DNA of 64,000 nucleotides from Neelides folsomi (GCA_034687125.1 JAQGBZ010000066.1:124001-188000), one strand, 5' to 3'; positions 1 to 14,373 are shown, counted from the first letter of the stretch. The notes: generated by a model from the letters alone, not told the origin. A program made the numbers and translations.

Positions 1-766
1 TGTTTGCACATAAATATAAAAAAGAATAAATGTTTTTCGATAATCATATTTAGGTTTAACACAAACTAATATAAATATTTAAAATCTTAAAATATTACAT
101 AGTAATATCCTTAATTTATCATATACTTTACAAATAGAGATAAAAAGATAAATACAATGTTGGGTGTGTATATGAATTTGTTGTTAATTGTATTATAATT
201 TAATTTTTGATCGAGCAATATTGATATATCTAAAATAAAGTACTACATATATTATAGATACTTTAATAACGTTCAAAGTACAAATTTATTTAAGGAAATA
301 TTGATCTGAACATTAGACTAACTAATATGACTAATTCACCAATTCCTTGACTTTCATGACATGACTAATAGATTCCAATCCCTAGGATTTTAAATATAAA
401 CCATAATTTATCTCATTGTACTTTTTTCTAAGAAGCATATTATAAGGTATGTTATCTAATAATGGGAATTATAGATTGTCCATTCATAAGATAATCCTTT
501 ACACGAATAGAATTTTAATGGAGAAAACTTCATTACACATTTGGTCACATTCCAGAAGAAATCTTAACTTTGTTGAGTCAACTTTAAATTTCCTCAATTT
601 TTCTTAAGCCCACACACTTCCAAATAGTAATTTAATTTTTATAAAAACTAATATTATCATTATTTAATAAATCCTTATTACTTATTATATTATGTACCTA
701 ATTTATTTTTTCAATATTAAAAGCTATATTTACACACATTAAAGTTATATCTTTGCACTCTATTAG
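1..766. other. AT-rich flank, no gene seen
   Basis: This stretch is AT-rich with no long open frame and no recognisable repeat. A pyrimidine-rich run ending in TAG directly before 767 could be a splice acceptor, so an upstream exon of the next gene may lie here or outside the window. I could not identify one. Confidence 0.4.
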
Positions 767-1205
767 ATGACTGTCGAAACCGAACTCGAGACGTGGAAAG
801 TTATTAAGGAAATGTTTAAATTTCAGATGAAGATTGTTGACTATGTCAATGACAATCACATGCGACTATATAGTAAGTTAATTGATTGATTAATTACCAA
901 ATTAAATGTAAAAACAATACCTAGGTATATAAATTATTGTCCATTAAATTATTGCCTTGATGTATATAAAAATTATTTTTAACAATATTTAGTGTATATT
1001 AAATATAGTGTTATAGAAAAACAATGATTAAATGTCCATTTTTTCTCAATATTAAACAGATCTGGAATTGTGGCTTATTATCATTGGATCTTTTCTTCTG
1101 ATTGTTATTGCTGTCCTTCTGTTATTCAATGTGAAATGCATTTGGAAGAAAAGTCTCAAAAAAGAAAGAAAGACAAAGGAGTCGATTGGTGTCAATATAA
1201 TTTAA
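767..1205 (+). CDS. small single-pass membrane protein, two exons
   Basis: Two exons, 767-872 and 1060-1205, join across a clean intron (GTAAGT donor at 873, pyrimidine-rich CAG acceptor ending at 1059). They give a frame of about 83 residues that ends in TAA, and an AATAAA poly(A) signal follows at 1269. The first 35 residues are polar (start MTVETELETWKVIKEMF). Residues from about 40 to 58 form one strongly hydrophobic helix (core LWLIIIGSFLLIVIAVLLLF), followed by a Lys/Arg-rich tail. That predicts a type III-like or tail-proximal single-pass protein with a basic cytosolic end. There is no signal peptide and no family I recognise. The ATG at 767 follows an acceptor-like TTTGCACTCTATTAG, so the true start may be in an upstream exon. 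Confidence 0.6.
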
Positions 1206-1274
1206 CAATTCAATGATGAAAATTCTACAACGATTATCATTGTTTTATCGATATTAATACGGATGTATAATAAA

Positions 1275-4200
1275 ATATTTGTACAATAGTATTGCTACTA
1301 TTTATATTTAACCTAATTGGATAAATTTTTCAATTTTATTATTAAATTAACTAATTAATGTTTTATATTTTTGATACAAACTGGTTTATTATATTTTAAT
1401 TTTTGTTAACTCATATTGGATTAAATGTTTAAAAAAAATTTCAAATTTATAAATTCTATCTTTTGCTTCATTTATTATAATAAATAAATTATAATCATCA
1501 CAAATTCAAATTATTTATGTGTCAAAATAATCAAAATATGAAATGTTGGGAAAAGGGAAATGTAACATAGGTAGGCACTCGTATAATAACTTTGCTATCT
1601 AATAATATGTACTCATACTGACATCGAGTGTATGAATACAATAGGATTTTGTTGTTTAAGGAGATTGGGTCCATTTGTTCCAAATCGCCTCATTCTTCAC
1701 GATTAGAAGGGGCGAGGAGGGGTCGAATGAGATTAGGGAAGATCAGGTTTGAACATATTTCCTCTCCTCTTTCATTCCTCCCAAGGGCCCCCAAATCTCC
1801 TCCATGTCGAATTGAACGTAAAAGGGCAGTTGGCCTAAGGAGTCGTAAGACCAAATGAACAAATCTCAACCATACTCATATATTACACCACTAAACCAAC
1901 ACATTTCCTTTCTCCCTATGTATATAACTAACATACATAACTATTCCCTTCTACATACTCTAGATTCCTCTTTTACAAGTTAATATACAATGGATTTACC
2001 AAATGGAGAAATTCAACCGCTCCAATCCTTTCTATTACTCCACGCCATCCACATAACAATATATAACTCCATGTATCTAAATCTGTTATATCTATAATCT
2101 CAACTTCATCTTGTCCAACCAATATGTCCAATATCCCAATATGTCCAATGTCCAATATGGCTAATACAGCTAGAATTGTTCTATGTTGAATTGTATGTTC
2201 TTTATGTATATTATTGTAGAGAGAAATAGTCATTTTATATTCCTGGTATGCCTATAAGTACAAGTAGTTACTTTAGTTGGTAAAGTAAGATTGGGTTAAA
2301 GAAGCTGAGAAAGGGAGGTTTTATTTTGTCAAATGTCCAGTGAATCCCCCACTTACGGAGTATCAAATGGGTTGTGAGCGTAATGGGAAAAGGGTTAATC
2401 CTGTAGAAAGGAGCTCAATTTCACACTCACTTTTACCCATTTCCCACTTTCCCCTTCCCACTTACAGCATTTACAACACTTACCAAGGTGATAACATGAA
2501 CCTTTTCGCCACTTGCGGCTAATCCCACTTTCACCGTTTTCCCTTGCTTCGTCATTTGAGCCTTTTCACAACTCTCTCAAGAGGAGTTTAAAATTGAATT
2601 CAAAAAGAAAATTTTAAAAAATATATCTTTACAATATCTCCAATATTTGTCACAATACTTCCATTTCCAGTGTAATATACAGATATCTGTATTTCCTATT
2701 GCCTTTAATAAATATTTTGATATATGTATATAAGAAACTATACAGGAAAGGAAACTGTACTTGTATGCACTTGATCAGTTTAAGTATTTACCATATATGA
2801 GCATTGTATCATATGTATTTGGATATTTGTATTAAGAGTTGAAATGTACATATCTGTATTTAAAATAGAATTTTGAGGAGGGTATTTAGAAAGTGGATAT
2901 GAGTGAGTTTAAAAAAAGAATGTATTTAGGGGAATAAGAGAATGTGGAAAAAGAAGAGCGGATGAGTAAATTGGCAGAATATAAGGAATATGGCACATGG
3001 GATTTGTGTGGGGGGTTGTCTGGATGAGTCTCGCACTCAATTTCACTTTTGTGCCTTGACACTTCCTCGGGTGACTTGAGAGCTCTGGGTTTTATTCCGT
3101 CCTCGTCCCCGGCCGCGATGAGGACGTGGAGTAATGGCCAAGTTCCCTCTTTCAATTCCTCGACTCCTCCGGGTGAGAAATTGGAAAGACCCCACCTGCA
3201 TGTCAAATACTCCCTTACACCCATCATCAACCTTCAATCATCCATCACGAGATCATAAATCAAACCCAGGCCCTCTCGTTAAAATCACATTTACTATTCA
3301 AATTTATCAATACTTGGCCTGAATTATTATTTTTTAAATTTAAAACTGCGTCTTTTACTTTAAATCTTTCTTTAAATACCCTTTATACCAATTCACTAGT
3401 TATGATAATTTACATTTATCTTTGTCATTTTTATTCAGATTATTACAGATAATCAAATTTTAAGAAAGTTACACATCGAGTTAAGGCACACACTACTGTA
3501 CATTGTGCATTTAGTAAAATTATTTAATTAATAATAAGTTCTTAATAAGAACATAAGAGATTGGCATTGAATTTGATATATTTATTTGTAATTAAATTAA
3601 ATTAAATTATAAATCGATATAAAAAGTGGATGTTATGCATATTGCATATGTTGTACTTGTGCACTTGTTTGCAGGCCCCGAAATTGATGTTTGTTTAACA
3701 AAAGAGAAGATTGACATTTTGAATCATTTTGGTTTCCGCCGGTTTGCTTGTGATCATTTTGAAGTTTCCCCACCGTCTGGTTCCAACTGGCATGAAAGGA
3801 GTAAAGAAGGGGAATTTGAAATCCTCCATAAATCCTATTCAAAACAGAATGAATATTTATTGAGTGAGAGTTTAAAAGGCCCAAGGCATCTCCAAGTTCT
3901 TACTCAATTCAAAACCACTGTCGCCACATTCTGTCAAATTCCCCTCATTTAATCTCCAATTTATCTTCTAACTATTTAAATTCCCTTCTTTATCTCCAAC
4001 TCCATCTCATTGTATCTCAACACGAGCATTATCTCCGGAACTGCAATGCCATTCACACCCTCATAAACTAAATTGATTTTAAACCAAGATACCAAAGGGA
4101 GTAAATTGAAATTTGAATATTTAACAATCTCCAGTGAGAGATCCTAAATCATGTGATATTAATTATAAGCTCCAGATGCACAAATTGCATTCCTACATGC

Positions 4201-7200
4201 AATAAATAAAAATGAAACAAAGTACTGAAATTACTTTAATGGAAGGGAACTGCATTAAAATACTTACATTAAAATTAATATAAATTTCCCTCCAATAACT
4301 CATGGAGTGAAATTGGAGAGAAGGATGTGTGCATTTTGATTGAGCGATATGTAGGGCGGCGGATGTGGGTTGTTCCTTATGCATTTTATGTGGAGATGAC
4401 ACAAAGGGGTTTGGTCCATTCGGCGGGTCCATAACTCACTTTCTCCAAATTTGGAGTGAAATAAGGAGGGAGAAATAAATAACGCGGGTATAATTGCGTG
4501 TGGAACGCTACCATATTTCATAGTGGGCTATAAGCCATAACTTAGAAGGCAATTACGCCGAGTAGCTCATTTATCAAAACCTCGACTCTCCGCAGAAAGA
4601 GGGAGAGAAAGCGGAGAGAAAAGGGCCGACGAGCCTTGAAATATCGCTCTCACAATTCCGAGGTTACTCGCATTAAGAGCTCAACATTCCTCATCTTTTT
4701 CCCCTTCTGTCACGGAAATCACACAAATGGACTTTATACACATACACCGACACTTAATAAAACAACGAGAAATATCATGCATCTAAATTTTGAAAAATTG
4801 AATTTAACCGCTTTTAATTAAAATTTAAAAATTCTGCCATTTCACAATTTTTGTTTAATTTCTTTGATTTGTATTAGCAAACTTGTAATTGTTAAGTATT
4901 AAGTATTTTGGTAATTTTAGTATTATTAAATTTAGCATTGTTTTATTGATTTTTGATTTTTGAATGTTTGAATGGTTTTAGATTTTAAAAGATGGATTGA
5001 GCTGACGAATGTGAAAATAATTTAAAATTGAATAGCGGGAAATATGAAATTTGGACGTGTAGCAGAGAAATTCTATTGATAAGAAAGAAAGTCCTAAATC
5101 TGGCCGGGACAATGTGAGGATGTAGAAGAGTCTTGTGGATGTGTGAGGAGGATTCGGGAGGGGATGCAATGAATCATTTTTCCCTTTTGATCTTATTATA
5201 CGCTGTCAGCCCATATTTCTTTGCCCCCTCCTTTTCCCTCCCCCTGCTCCTTCTTTATTATACGGAGGTTCTGGTCGGTAATTTATGAGCGAAATTTATT
5301 ACTAAAATTTAGATCCTCCTGAAAACAAATATCGGGGAGAATAAAGTCGCTTTGCCCAAAACTCTCACCGGATCATAATTCAAAAAACTCCCACGGACAT
5401 TCGAAAACTTTCTATATAATATTTTTAAATGACACATTCAAAAACTTTCTGTTATACCTAAAATTGAATTTGCAAACATTCTTATTCCATAAACTATTAA
5501 ATTTTAAATTATATTAAATTAGAATTTACTAAAACTGCACTTTTATATTGAAAATAATTCTTCAAATACATATTTGTTTTTTAATAAAAGGAATATGAAT
5601 TAAAATACATCTGAGTTTTATTTTAAATTAATCATTTTTATTTTATATTAAATTCTCTTGCAAAATATGAATTTTACAAATGATGACAAGAAAGAAATGA
5701 CACGGGAAGAATTTTAAGTGTAAAATGAAGAATTTTTATATTCAACAGTCTGCAAAAGACAATTTTTGTTATATGAGACCGGAGGGAGGCGGGGAAGGAC
5801 AGCGAGTTGTCAATTCCCATCATTTTTTACTTCCTCAACTACCCGGGAGATAATTCACCTGCGGGAGTCTCGGAAGAGCTTCGTATCGAAAACAATGTAA
5901 TTCCGCCGTCCAGTTGAGAAAGAGGCATAAAAGGGGGATTGGGTTTTAAGGGAATTCCCTCTGCACCACCAAAATCATCGAGTTCTTTTCCTCCTCTCCG
6001 ATTTCCGATTTTAACACTTTCGTCCCCTCGGACCTTGGTGGGGAAATGTGCCAACTCGTCCCGTTTCCCCCCACGAGGCTTCGAGGGAAAAAGTTGTAAA
6101 TGACAGGGCCGAAGATCGTCTTCATTTTCTTCTTCTCGACACGGCGGTGGAAAGTCCGTTTCCCCTTTTCACTTCCCTTTTATATTGAACAATATGAGTA
6201 GGAAGGGGAGCCGTTAAGTTGGACAGATATTCCCTAAATCCCTCCCCACTAACGAGTATCCATTTATATTGCATACATATATTGTACTCACCCTGCCATT
6301 TCCTCCAAATTGGCTAGAAATTGGAAATTATAGGCCCATTTTTTATATTTTAAATACTCCCGCCATAACATTCATTATAAATAGTACATAGAAGGTTTAC
6401 CATCCATGTATGATTTTTTAGAAAAGGGTTAAATGTAAAGTGAGGATGTTTTCTCCATTTTCCATTCAATTTGATCGATCGTGAGGGTTAAGGGATATTT
6501 GAAGGATGTTTTTCTATGTAAGTTTAGTGTGGTTTGGCGAATCTCTTTTGCCTTTCGGTTGTGGATGACAGGGAGGTGATCAAAGGGCCGAGAGGTTCAA
6601 GCGAGGGAGAAGAAAAATGTGCCCAACTCTCCACATAACTGGATTTCCGGTGTAGTAGACGGAGGGCCTGGTGAGACGATTCACCGCGACACCCGTCACC
6701 TCCCATCCACTTCTCCCTAAAACCCTACTCGTAAGTGGCCAGAAGACCACGTACCTTTAAACCCCAAGACGTTGAGGAAAATTGATGGTCCTTCCACTCA
6801 TAGAACCCACAAACTAAATACACTTTCATATTGCAAAAATTGTATACAGTACAATTCTCAATCGAAAGATACGATATGCCTATATGTAATATACATAAAT
6901 AATCATTCTATAATATACAGATTCATACCATACCATAAGATATACTTTATAAGGTAATATTAGTACTTATATGTACATAGTAATGTACATGTAACATATG
7001 TTTATTATAGTAAAAGTTGTGTGTATAATAAATATTAATTGTTTGAAGTATGTATTTATATTATACCTACTTAACTACTTAGATTAGGTATACATAATGT
7101 ACGCATACTATATGCACATTATTGACAAAAGATATAGAAAAAATGTGTAAAAAATTAATATGTGAAATTAATATGTTATGTTAAATACTTTTGTTGTGAA

Positions 7201-8762
7201 ATAGAGGTAAAGCGCAAAAATGGAAATTCGTAGATTTATAGACATATATCTACTTTATGGTACCTATATAGCATTAGCCAATAGCTAGTTGTCATTTTTG
7301 AATTTGAGTTCTTATGTCAAAATCCTTTTAAGATCAAAATGCTCACATTTGCTCCACGTCGACCTCAATGATGTTCGTGTGCGGTCAAGTGAACAGAAAT
7401 GAGGTTTGGGTGAACGGTGCGATAAATCCAACTCACTCGATCCCGACAAAATCTCCAAATTAATTATAATAAAAAGTCTTTTAAACCCGGGCATTTCAAA
7501 TTTACGACACTTACAAGGAGAGCCTGAAAGGAACTTTCAGCGGAGTAATTATACGAGGAATCCTTTTAAACCCACCATGTTCTTTTTGTTCTTCCGACGG
7601 CGGAACTCGAAGAGGGAAACTGGAACTTTTTCCACATTTTTTCCCTCATGATAATTTACAAGTTCTCTTTCGCTCAGTATCATGTGGGATCCATAAAAAT
7701 AAGCTAATGGTTATTCATAAAGGACTCTAGAAGTCGACAACTCCTCATCTGACTCTGAGTGAAAAAGATCCCTTACAGGAACCCTCGCCGTCATAACAAT
7801 AATAATATCCTTCAAAACTTCCATATAACTCAAACGCGCGGCTTCTCCTTTCCACACCAATGACACCACACGCTGAGGGCATTGAGGAACTAAAGAAAAG
7901 CTAAAAGGTGTCATAGGTCAAATATGACCTTCATATTATTTCTGTCTTACAATTAACTAACTCTAACCATAAGCCTTTTTCATATATCACATACATACTG
8001 ATATTTTATGTTTAGAAGATAGCAATAATTTTTTTGTAACAAATTTTTTTGTTTGTATATAGTAAATATATTTAAATTAATTAACTGATGAAAGATATAA
8101 ATGAGGTAAAATCAGGGGTTGTATTGTGTGAGTGAAAACATGACATTTGTGTAAAGGAGGTTTGTTTAGTTATTGGGTGTCGGATGGAGCAGCTGGAGCC
8201 ATTGACTCTCTGGATCTCCACTCGGGTAATTAAGGGAGTGATGAAGAGAAACGACGACTCGCCCCAGTCCGTAAAACTGTCAGGGTGAATGGAAAAGAGG
8301 GGGAAGGAACATGTAGATGGTGAACGTCGCCCATCACCCGGAATTATTACGAGGATTCATAGAGGAGAAAATGCTCCATTCACTTTTACAATCCCATTTA
8401 CTCCCCAACTGCTCAAATCTTTTTTTTAATGCTCCACCTTCATTCCGACCTCTTATCATTTATATTTTTAAAACTCGCGGGGGAAATAAAAGCCAGTGGA
8501 ACACCTACGTCTGCACTTATCCCTCGCTTTAACAGCTTCATCTATGTTCAAATTAAGTAGAAGTAATAGTGAGGGACCCTTTTTTCAAACTCGCGTTAAT
8601 TCTACTAAATGATGCCATACTTCACTAAATAATGCGAGTAGAATAAAACTCAAGGTTTCTTTAAAGACTTTACACCAACGATGAGGATTTAAGCATCTGT
8701 TTTTATAAATGAATTAAATTCTAAAGATTTAAGAATATGCTACACCGATTTTTTTTAGAAAA
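1275..8762. other. non-coding desert with GC-richer patches, part 1
   Basis: No gene can be supported here. AT-rich spacer alternates with GC-richer patches at about 1650-1860, 2340-2590, 2990-3280, 3660-3960, 4300-4730, 5090-5400, 5760-6330, 6470-6780, 7300-7900 and 8140-8660. All frames in the patches are short and read as low-quality peptide, so they look like non-coding elements rather than exons. A short run around 2119-2160 repeats the word CAATATGTCC. By position the patches are candidate regulatory elements for the noc-type gene downstream, which is inference only. Confidence 0.4.
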
Positions 8763-8893
8763 TGGCATTTAGACATTTTTTTAATTTTGTGCCATTTGGA
8801 CTTATTTTTAATTTTGTACCATTTGGACATATTTTTGTAATTTTGCAACATTTAAACATTTTTTGTTATTTTGCGACATTTATATATTTTTAA
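8763..8893. repeat. minisatellite, about five copies of a 27-29 bp unit
   Basis: The unit begins with a four-base variable head plus CATTTGGACA, continues with a T-run and ends in AATTTTG. Copies start near 8763, 8790, 8817, 8846 and 8874. The second and third are closest to each other, and the fourth and fifth have drifted (AAACA or ATATA in place of GGACA). It lies between two GC-richer patches. Confidence 0.8.
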
Positions 8894-10830
8894 AAAAAGA
8901 CTTGCATGTTTTAAATATTATTTAAGTTAGGATAAGAAGAGTCTTTTACGATTTTATATATAAATTAATTTAGGGTGATTTTAAGTTACAGGGAGATTAA
9001 AATTTAGATTTGAGGGAAGAAACGGAGATTCTGGCGAAGGTTGTGGAGGTCTTTGAGGGGAAGCTTAATGGGGAATTATATATTAGAGAGGAGATTGAAG
9101 AAGGGAAATGGGTCTTCATTCCCATCGGCCCTCGTAAGTTTAAATCTTTTTGAGTGGGTCTGGGAGAGAAAAAAGGAGATTTATATTATTAGGGCTTGAG
9201 ATAAAAGTCTGGAAGGAGGGAGACTGGGAGGGCATTAATTTTTCAATTTCCGCATCTCGGAGACGAAAGGAGAAGAGGGACATTTTTCTCACAATAATTG
9301 CCAGAACGAGATGTAAATTGTTTGGAAGGACCGAAGTTCAACCAAGACTTTCACAACTACCCCACTTCCGACAGTTTCTTATTCACTAACTGCAAAATTT
9401 ACTCCTTAAACAAAGACATCAGAATTCAGCAAAATTCAATGTTGGTAATGTTGTGTGACAATAAAAATAATCAGAATGAGAAAATAAATAGATAATTAAG
9501 TTAACAAAATAAATAAGCTTAAGTTTTATAATAAATAGAATTTTGAATTAGCTTTAATAATTTTATTCAAAAAGAGTTGATTTGAATATTTGGGCCAAAA
9601 GTTTGAATTTTGAAAAGTTTTTTTTGGCGGAACTGTCCTGGTTCTTGTTGAATTGATGTTCTTCGGGTGAGTTGGAAGGCGGGGCCGGGACGGTAATTAA
9701 GAATGGTAATAGAATGCAAAGAGTCCCGGGGTGTCGTGGATGGGGTTAATTATAGCCAACTTTTCGCATTCTTCCTTCCTCTCCTATTAATGGCTCATCA
9801 ATGTGTCGGTTTAACTCGCCCTCATCCAACTCCTCTTCCCGTCCCGGCCTTCCCATTTATTTCCCCGGGAATATCCCATCGGCGTACAAAGAGGATGAAG
9901 AACAATTAGAGAGTGAAATGTGGGAAATGGCCACGGGTCTCCAACCGCCCATAAAAACGTCTCCAGTCCCCCTCCCAGAATTACTCCCCAAATGTCAACC
10001 AGGGCTTCCAAACTCCCGCCTTTATTACACACTTTCAAACAACATTCACAATTATTGGAGCTCAAATGGTCAAATCCTTTTTATAACATTTCTCTTATTC
10101 TCAAATACCCTTATTCATATACTCATATATCCCTTCCAAAAATATAATTTTTAGAAATTCTTTATTTAAAAGTTAAACTGTTACACAATTAAAATATTTA
10201 AATCATTTAATTCAGAGTAATTTTTACTTTAAAAAAGTTAACAATAAAAATAACATCATTTTAAGAAATGATTATTTGAAATTTCCGCCTTTGCCTGACG
10301 GAGTGTAAAAGAATTGAGATGAATTTTTGACTAAACCCCGCGACGTGATATTTGAGAGCATAAAGTGCAAAGGTGGTGCGATTAGCCGTCGTCTATCATT
10401 GTCAATCGAGAGAAAAGATGTGGCTCACGTTTTCCTCCAATATCATTCATCACCGGGGGAAGTTTTCGGGTCGAATGTGTCTAGCGGAAGAGAATTTGCT
10501 GCCATGTGTCTCTCACCCCTGCGACGTCTCGACAGATTACTCATTACTCATCCACACACTTTCAAACTCTCTTTCACCTTTCCCTTTAATACACCCAAAT
10601 TCGCTTTCTTCAAAAACTCTTTCCGTCCTTATAAAGCATTATTTAACGTTTCTTTAATCCACTTTAAATGACTTCAATATATTTACAGTATAAGTACATG
10701 TTGCATTTTGACGAAGTGTTTAAAAGTATATTTATATTAATTCTTGTTTAAAATGGGTGTTTAAAATAATTTAATTAATAACTTTTAACAATATAAATTG
10801 ATAGTATAGTCTAATATTACATTTAATTAA
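8894..10830. other. non-coding desert with GC-richer patches, part 2
   Basis: There is no supported gene. GC-richer patches lie at about 8990-9400, 9620-10080 and 10280-10640, with AT-rich spacer between. Open frames in the patches overlap each other in several frames and show no domain or splice structure. Confidence 0.4.
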
Positions 10831-11208
10831 TTACAATTCATCTTCTCGATTTAAAAAACAATTAGTAACTAGATGCATATTAATATGTTTGAAGAGTGAA
10901 GTTTTCACGTTTCTCAGACAGAAAAGACTTGTATCGACTAAATGATCGTTCGACAACAACCTGAGTAATTGGGCAATATTTAAAGCAAGCATTTCTGGGG
11001 AATGTGAAGGTAATTTCAAGTCATTTGAACCAAAGTCATATTTTCCGCTGAGAACATTTTTAATATTTTCCACAGCTAAATATCCCGTGTTTTTTGTTAT
11101 TAAAAACATCAATTTAGATCCTTGAATATTACAAACCTTGTCAAACGTATCAGAAATAATAGAAATAGAATCACAAATTGGGTCACAAATCTTTATTAAT
11201 GTTATGTT
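10831..11208 (-). CDS. unassigned open frame, possible exon or old insertion
   Basis: An open frame runs on the - strand from an in-frame stop just above 11208 to TAA at 10831, about 125 codons. The first ATG is at 11109, giving 92 residues. The peptide has a mixed amphipathic make-up (for example SHSPEMLALNIAQLLRLL followed by HLVDTSLFCLRNVK) and looks more protein-like than other frames in the desert. It could be the last exon of an unrecognised gene, since an AG acceptor lies near 11195 (AATAAAG before ATTTGTGACC), or a remnant of a transposon gene. I recognise no domain. Confidence 0.3.
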   Translation of the reverse strand, partial: NITLIKICDPICDSISIISDTFDKVCNIQGSKLMFLITKNTGYLAVENIKNVLSGKYDFGSNDLKLPSHSPEMLALNIAQLLRLLSNDHLVDTSLFCLRNVKTSLFKHINMHLVTNCFLNREDEL

Positions 11209-14200
11209 TCAAAACATGTGAAATATTCTCTATATTCTTTTACGACATAAAATATTCTCTCATATTCCCTCATATTCTACATATTCTCTAACAACATGGT
11301 CTAAAGATTCCTTATTTTGGTCAATATGGATGCTTCCAAAGTTTCAAGTGATATTCCTCAAGGATTACAAATATGTCAAAACATAAATATCCGGTCTCTA
11401 ACTATTAGTGTAACATTGTGTGCTAATGGTAAAAGTTAAAGAGTATTTTTTTAAATGGTGAACATATTTGTAATTGTAATAATGTTGTTATAAATTACAA
11501 TTTATTGTTTTTGATAAATGATAAAACTAAAAGAATTGAGAATTGACCAATTTGATTGGGAATATTTTAAGAAGTTTGATATTGAAAGATTGGATGGTTT
11601 TTAATGGGTATATGAAGTGTGGAGAATGTTTTTAGCCCATTTAAATCTGTAATGGAGTTATAAAGGGAGTTTTAAGAGTCTCGTAAAATTAAATATTTCT
11701 CCTCAGCTTCCCATTCCTTGAATTTATTCGGGGAATTAAATCTATTTGAATATTTCTTTTCCTCTCTCTAGTAACCAATGTTGAATACATTTACCACGAG
11801 ATTCATTGAGATGGATTGTTCTGTTCAAATTGAAGAATATGGTCCAATACAGAAACATAATACAAATATCAGTAAAAAGATATATCAGAACTAGTACTAT
11901 ATCATGTACAAAATCAGAATCTATGCTGCTTCTAAGCTTTTGATGGGTTTGCATATATTTTGTTCAAGATGAGATTTTTAAAATACTATGCAGTTAAAAT
12001 ATAGTTATATTTTCGCAGATGTATGAGTATGTATATGAGTTTCATAACAAGATGTAAAATATGCTGATGGCGGAGGGATGATGGTTATATGGACCTACTT
12101 GTGGATATATCTTCCCATCTTTTCTTCATCCTTCATCCAGTTTATTGGAGGAGGCGAGTGTCTCCGGTATAATGTCTGTTTATACATAATAAATAAGAAC
12201 CAACCAGCTGGTTTCCATTAAATCAGCCTGACATTTAGTGAAGCACATTAGATTTTAAGGAAGGAATTTCCTCGGAACCACTCGTCCCCACTACAACACG
12301 TCACTTATATTAAAGAACTCTTCGCGCTTCCTGTTACATTTTATCACATTTTCTAATAGCTTTCTTACTCTTCTGCTCTGTCAGTCAGATGCTCCCTGGA
12401 GATCCATCAATTTATTATGAATCTTGTACGGAACTCGTAAATTTCTTTTTTTGAAATATTTATAATTGCAATGGCCGTGAAGAAAATAGGTATTTTAAAT
12501 ATTTCAAAATTTCCTATACTTGTTAATATTTATAAAATATGCAGTCTTTTTTATATTTAAAATGTATAGACTTTTTTAAATTTAAAAAATGATAGCAAAT
12601 ATTTTTATAGACCCTACATGATGTGCAATTGCGTGCTTTACCATGATTTCCTATTTAAAAAAGTATTTAGTAATGAATGTAATGTTTTGAAATCAAAGGA
12701 CAAAACATATAGACATGTTATTAAAGGAAGTAAATTACATAGTGAGACTCTTAGTTATAATATAAAACTGGGGCATTTACCAGCATGAAAAGGTTTTAAA
12801 ATATAAAGGAGGAATTTTAAGTGGGGGTCGTTAAAGAGTTAAAGCTATTGTTAAAAGTATTTAAGTTTGTAATTTAAAGCCCAGACGGTTTTTTCCAAAA
12901 GTGCGTGCGAAGGAAATGAAGACGTATGATTTTAAAAGAGAAATTAAAGAAAATAACATTTGTCTTCAAAACACTTTGGGCCCATTTTGTTCTCCTTCCT
13001 TTTGTGCTTCTCCGCTTCACAAACACAAGTTTCCCGTTTCCGACATCCGACCCATTTCAACTAAAATAATGAAACTCGCTCAAGAGAAAACACAAAACTA
13101 TTAACATTATACATTTAACCAAAAATCACATCAAATATCCACAATTGACATAAAGAATATTTAATTCCATTACTTTATCGATAAATCTCTTTAACATAAA
13201 GGTAGATTTGACTCAACAAATCATTTTCAAGTTCGTGTGTGGGCTTTTGCAAAAATTGAGGCAAAAACTAACTCAAAATTACATATACTTATTGAAACCG
13301 GTGAATGTAAACCCCTCTACTTACCAATTCAAAAATCTGCATTAAATATCTAATGTAAAATACAAACTATGAGTATGGATTAAACCCTCTTGTGGATTAT
13401 CGTTTGATCCCGTCTGATGCGGATTACAATTTCCTCCTTGTATAAAGAAGGAAAATGCTCAAGTTGATTTTCCTCCGTAAAAAATCATGAAGGAGGAGTC
13501 GAGACGTTTGATAATTGATACTTAAAGAACCGATTGGCAGATGAAGAAGCTCCTTCATTATTTCTCTATAAAAGGGCCGTTGCGGGGCTCGAGGGGGATT
13601 TACATTGTAATTTAACCTCTTTAACTACATTGTAAATCTCACTTGGATAAGTTGGCGGAGTTTGTTGGAGCCAAAGGGTGGAATGGGTGCAGGGAAGACG
13701 AGAAAAATAAATCCAGAATTAATGGAATCATAATAGGAGGGGAAATGATGTAATTTTTATTGTGTGCGAGAGTGAGTGGAGTTCCCTATGATTACCAATG
13801 AGATTCCGCTGGGATGAAAACAGGGATTAAGTTGAGAGTCTCTGATTATGTTTTCTTATTCACATGCGGCCACAAGACTCCACTTGTCTTGTACTTTACT
13901 CCTCCCAACGACTCCAAGGAGTGTGTGGTTACCATGCAAGGGCCAATGTGCGTATTATTATAGCTTATTTAATCACCGCCCTATTCAAGATATAAAAGAT
14001 TGGATTATTAGAAAAATTATATGCAATGAGGGAAGTCGTAGTTGATGATTAGTTCAATTTCTTTCTTCCGAGTCGCCGCCGTTTCCAACTTCCATAATTA
14101 TAATCCTTTCTTATCAATCAAATACATCCTATATTTAAATTATTTATATACAGATACATAAGTATACATAGGTACTTGTTACACAGCAAGCATAATAAAT

Positions 14201-14373
14201 AATCGAAATACACTTTTATCAATATCTATGTAATAGTAATAAATTTTTTAATATCAAAGAAATTTAAATAGATTATTAAGGCCACAATACACCCAATCAA
14301 TAATAGCCTATATTACAATATTATTAAATAAATTTAAAGTAAGTAATGTAAACATATAAATATAATGTTAAGA
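11209..14373. other. non-coding desert with GC-richer patches, part 3
   Basis: AT-rich DNA without a supported gene. Patches lie at about 12050-12420, 12960-13090 and 13380-14100. The last is one of the longest in the desert, and the 12-mer CTACATTGTAAA and its variants recur around 13600-13640. Confidence 0.4.

Noticed and set aside
3626-3952. 108-codon frame on the + strand with an acceptor-like TTTGCAG inside
   Set aside because: The peptide has no domain look, no matching donor or partner exon was found, and it lies in a GC-richer patch where several frames overlap by chance.
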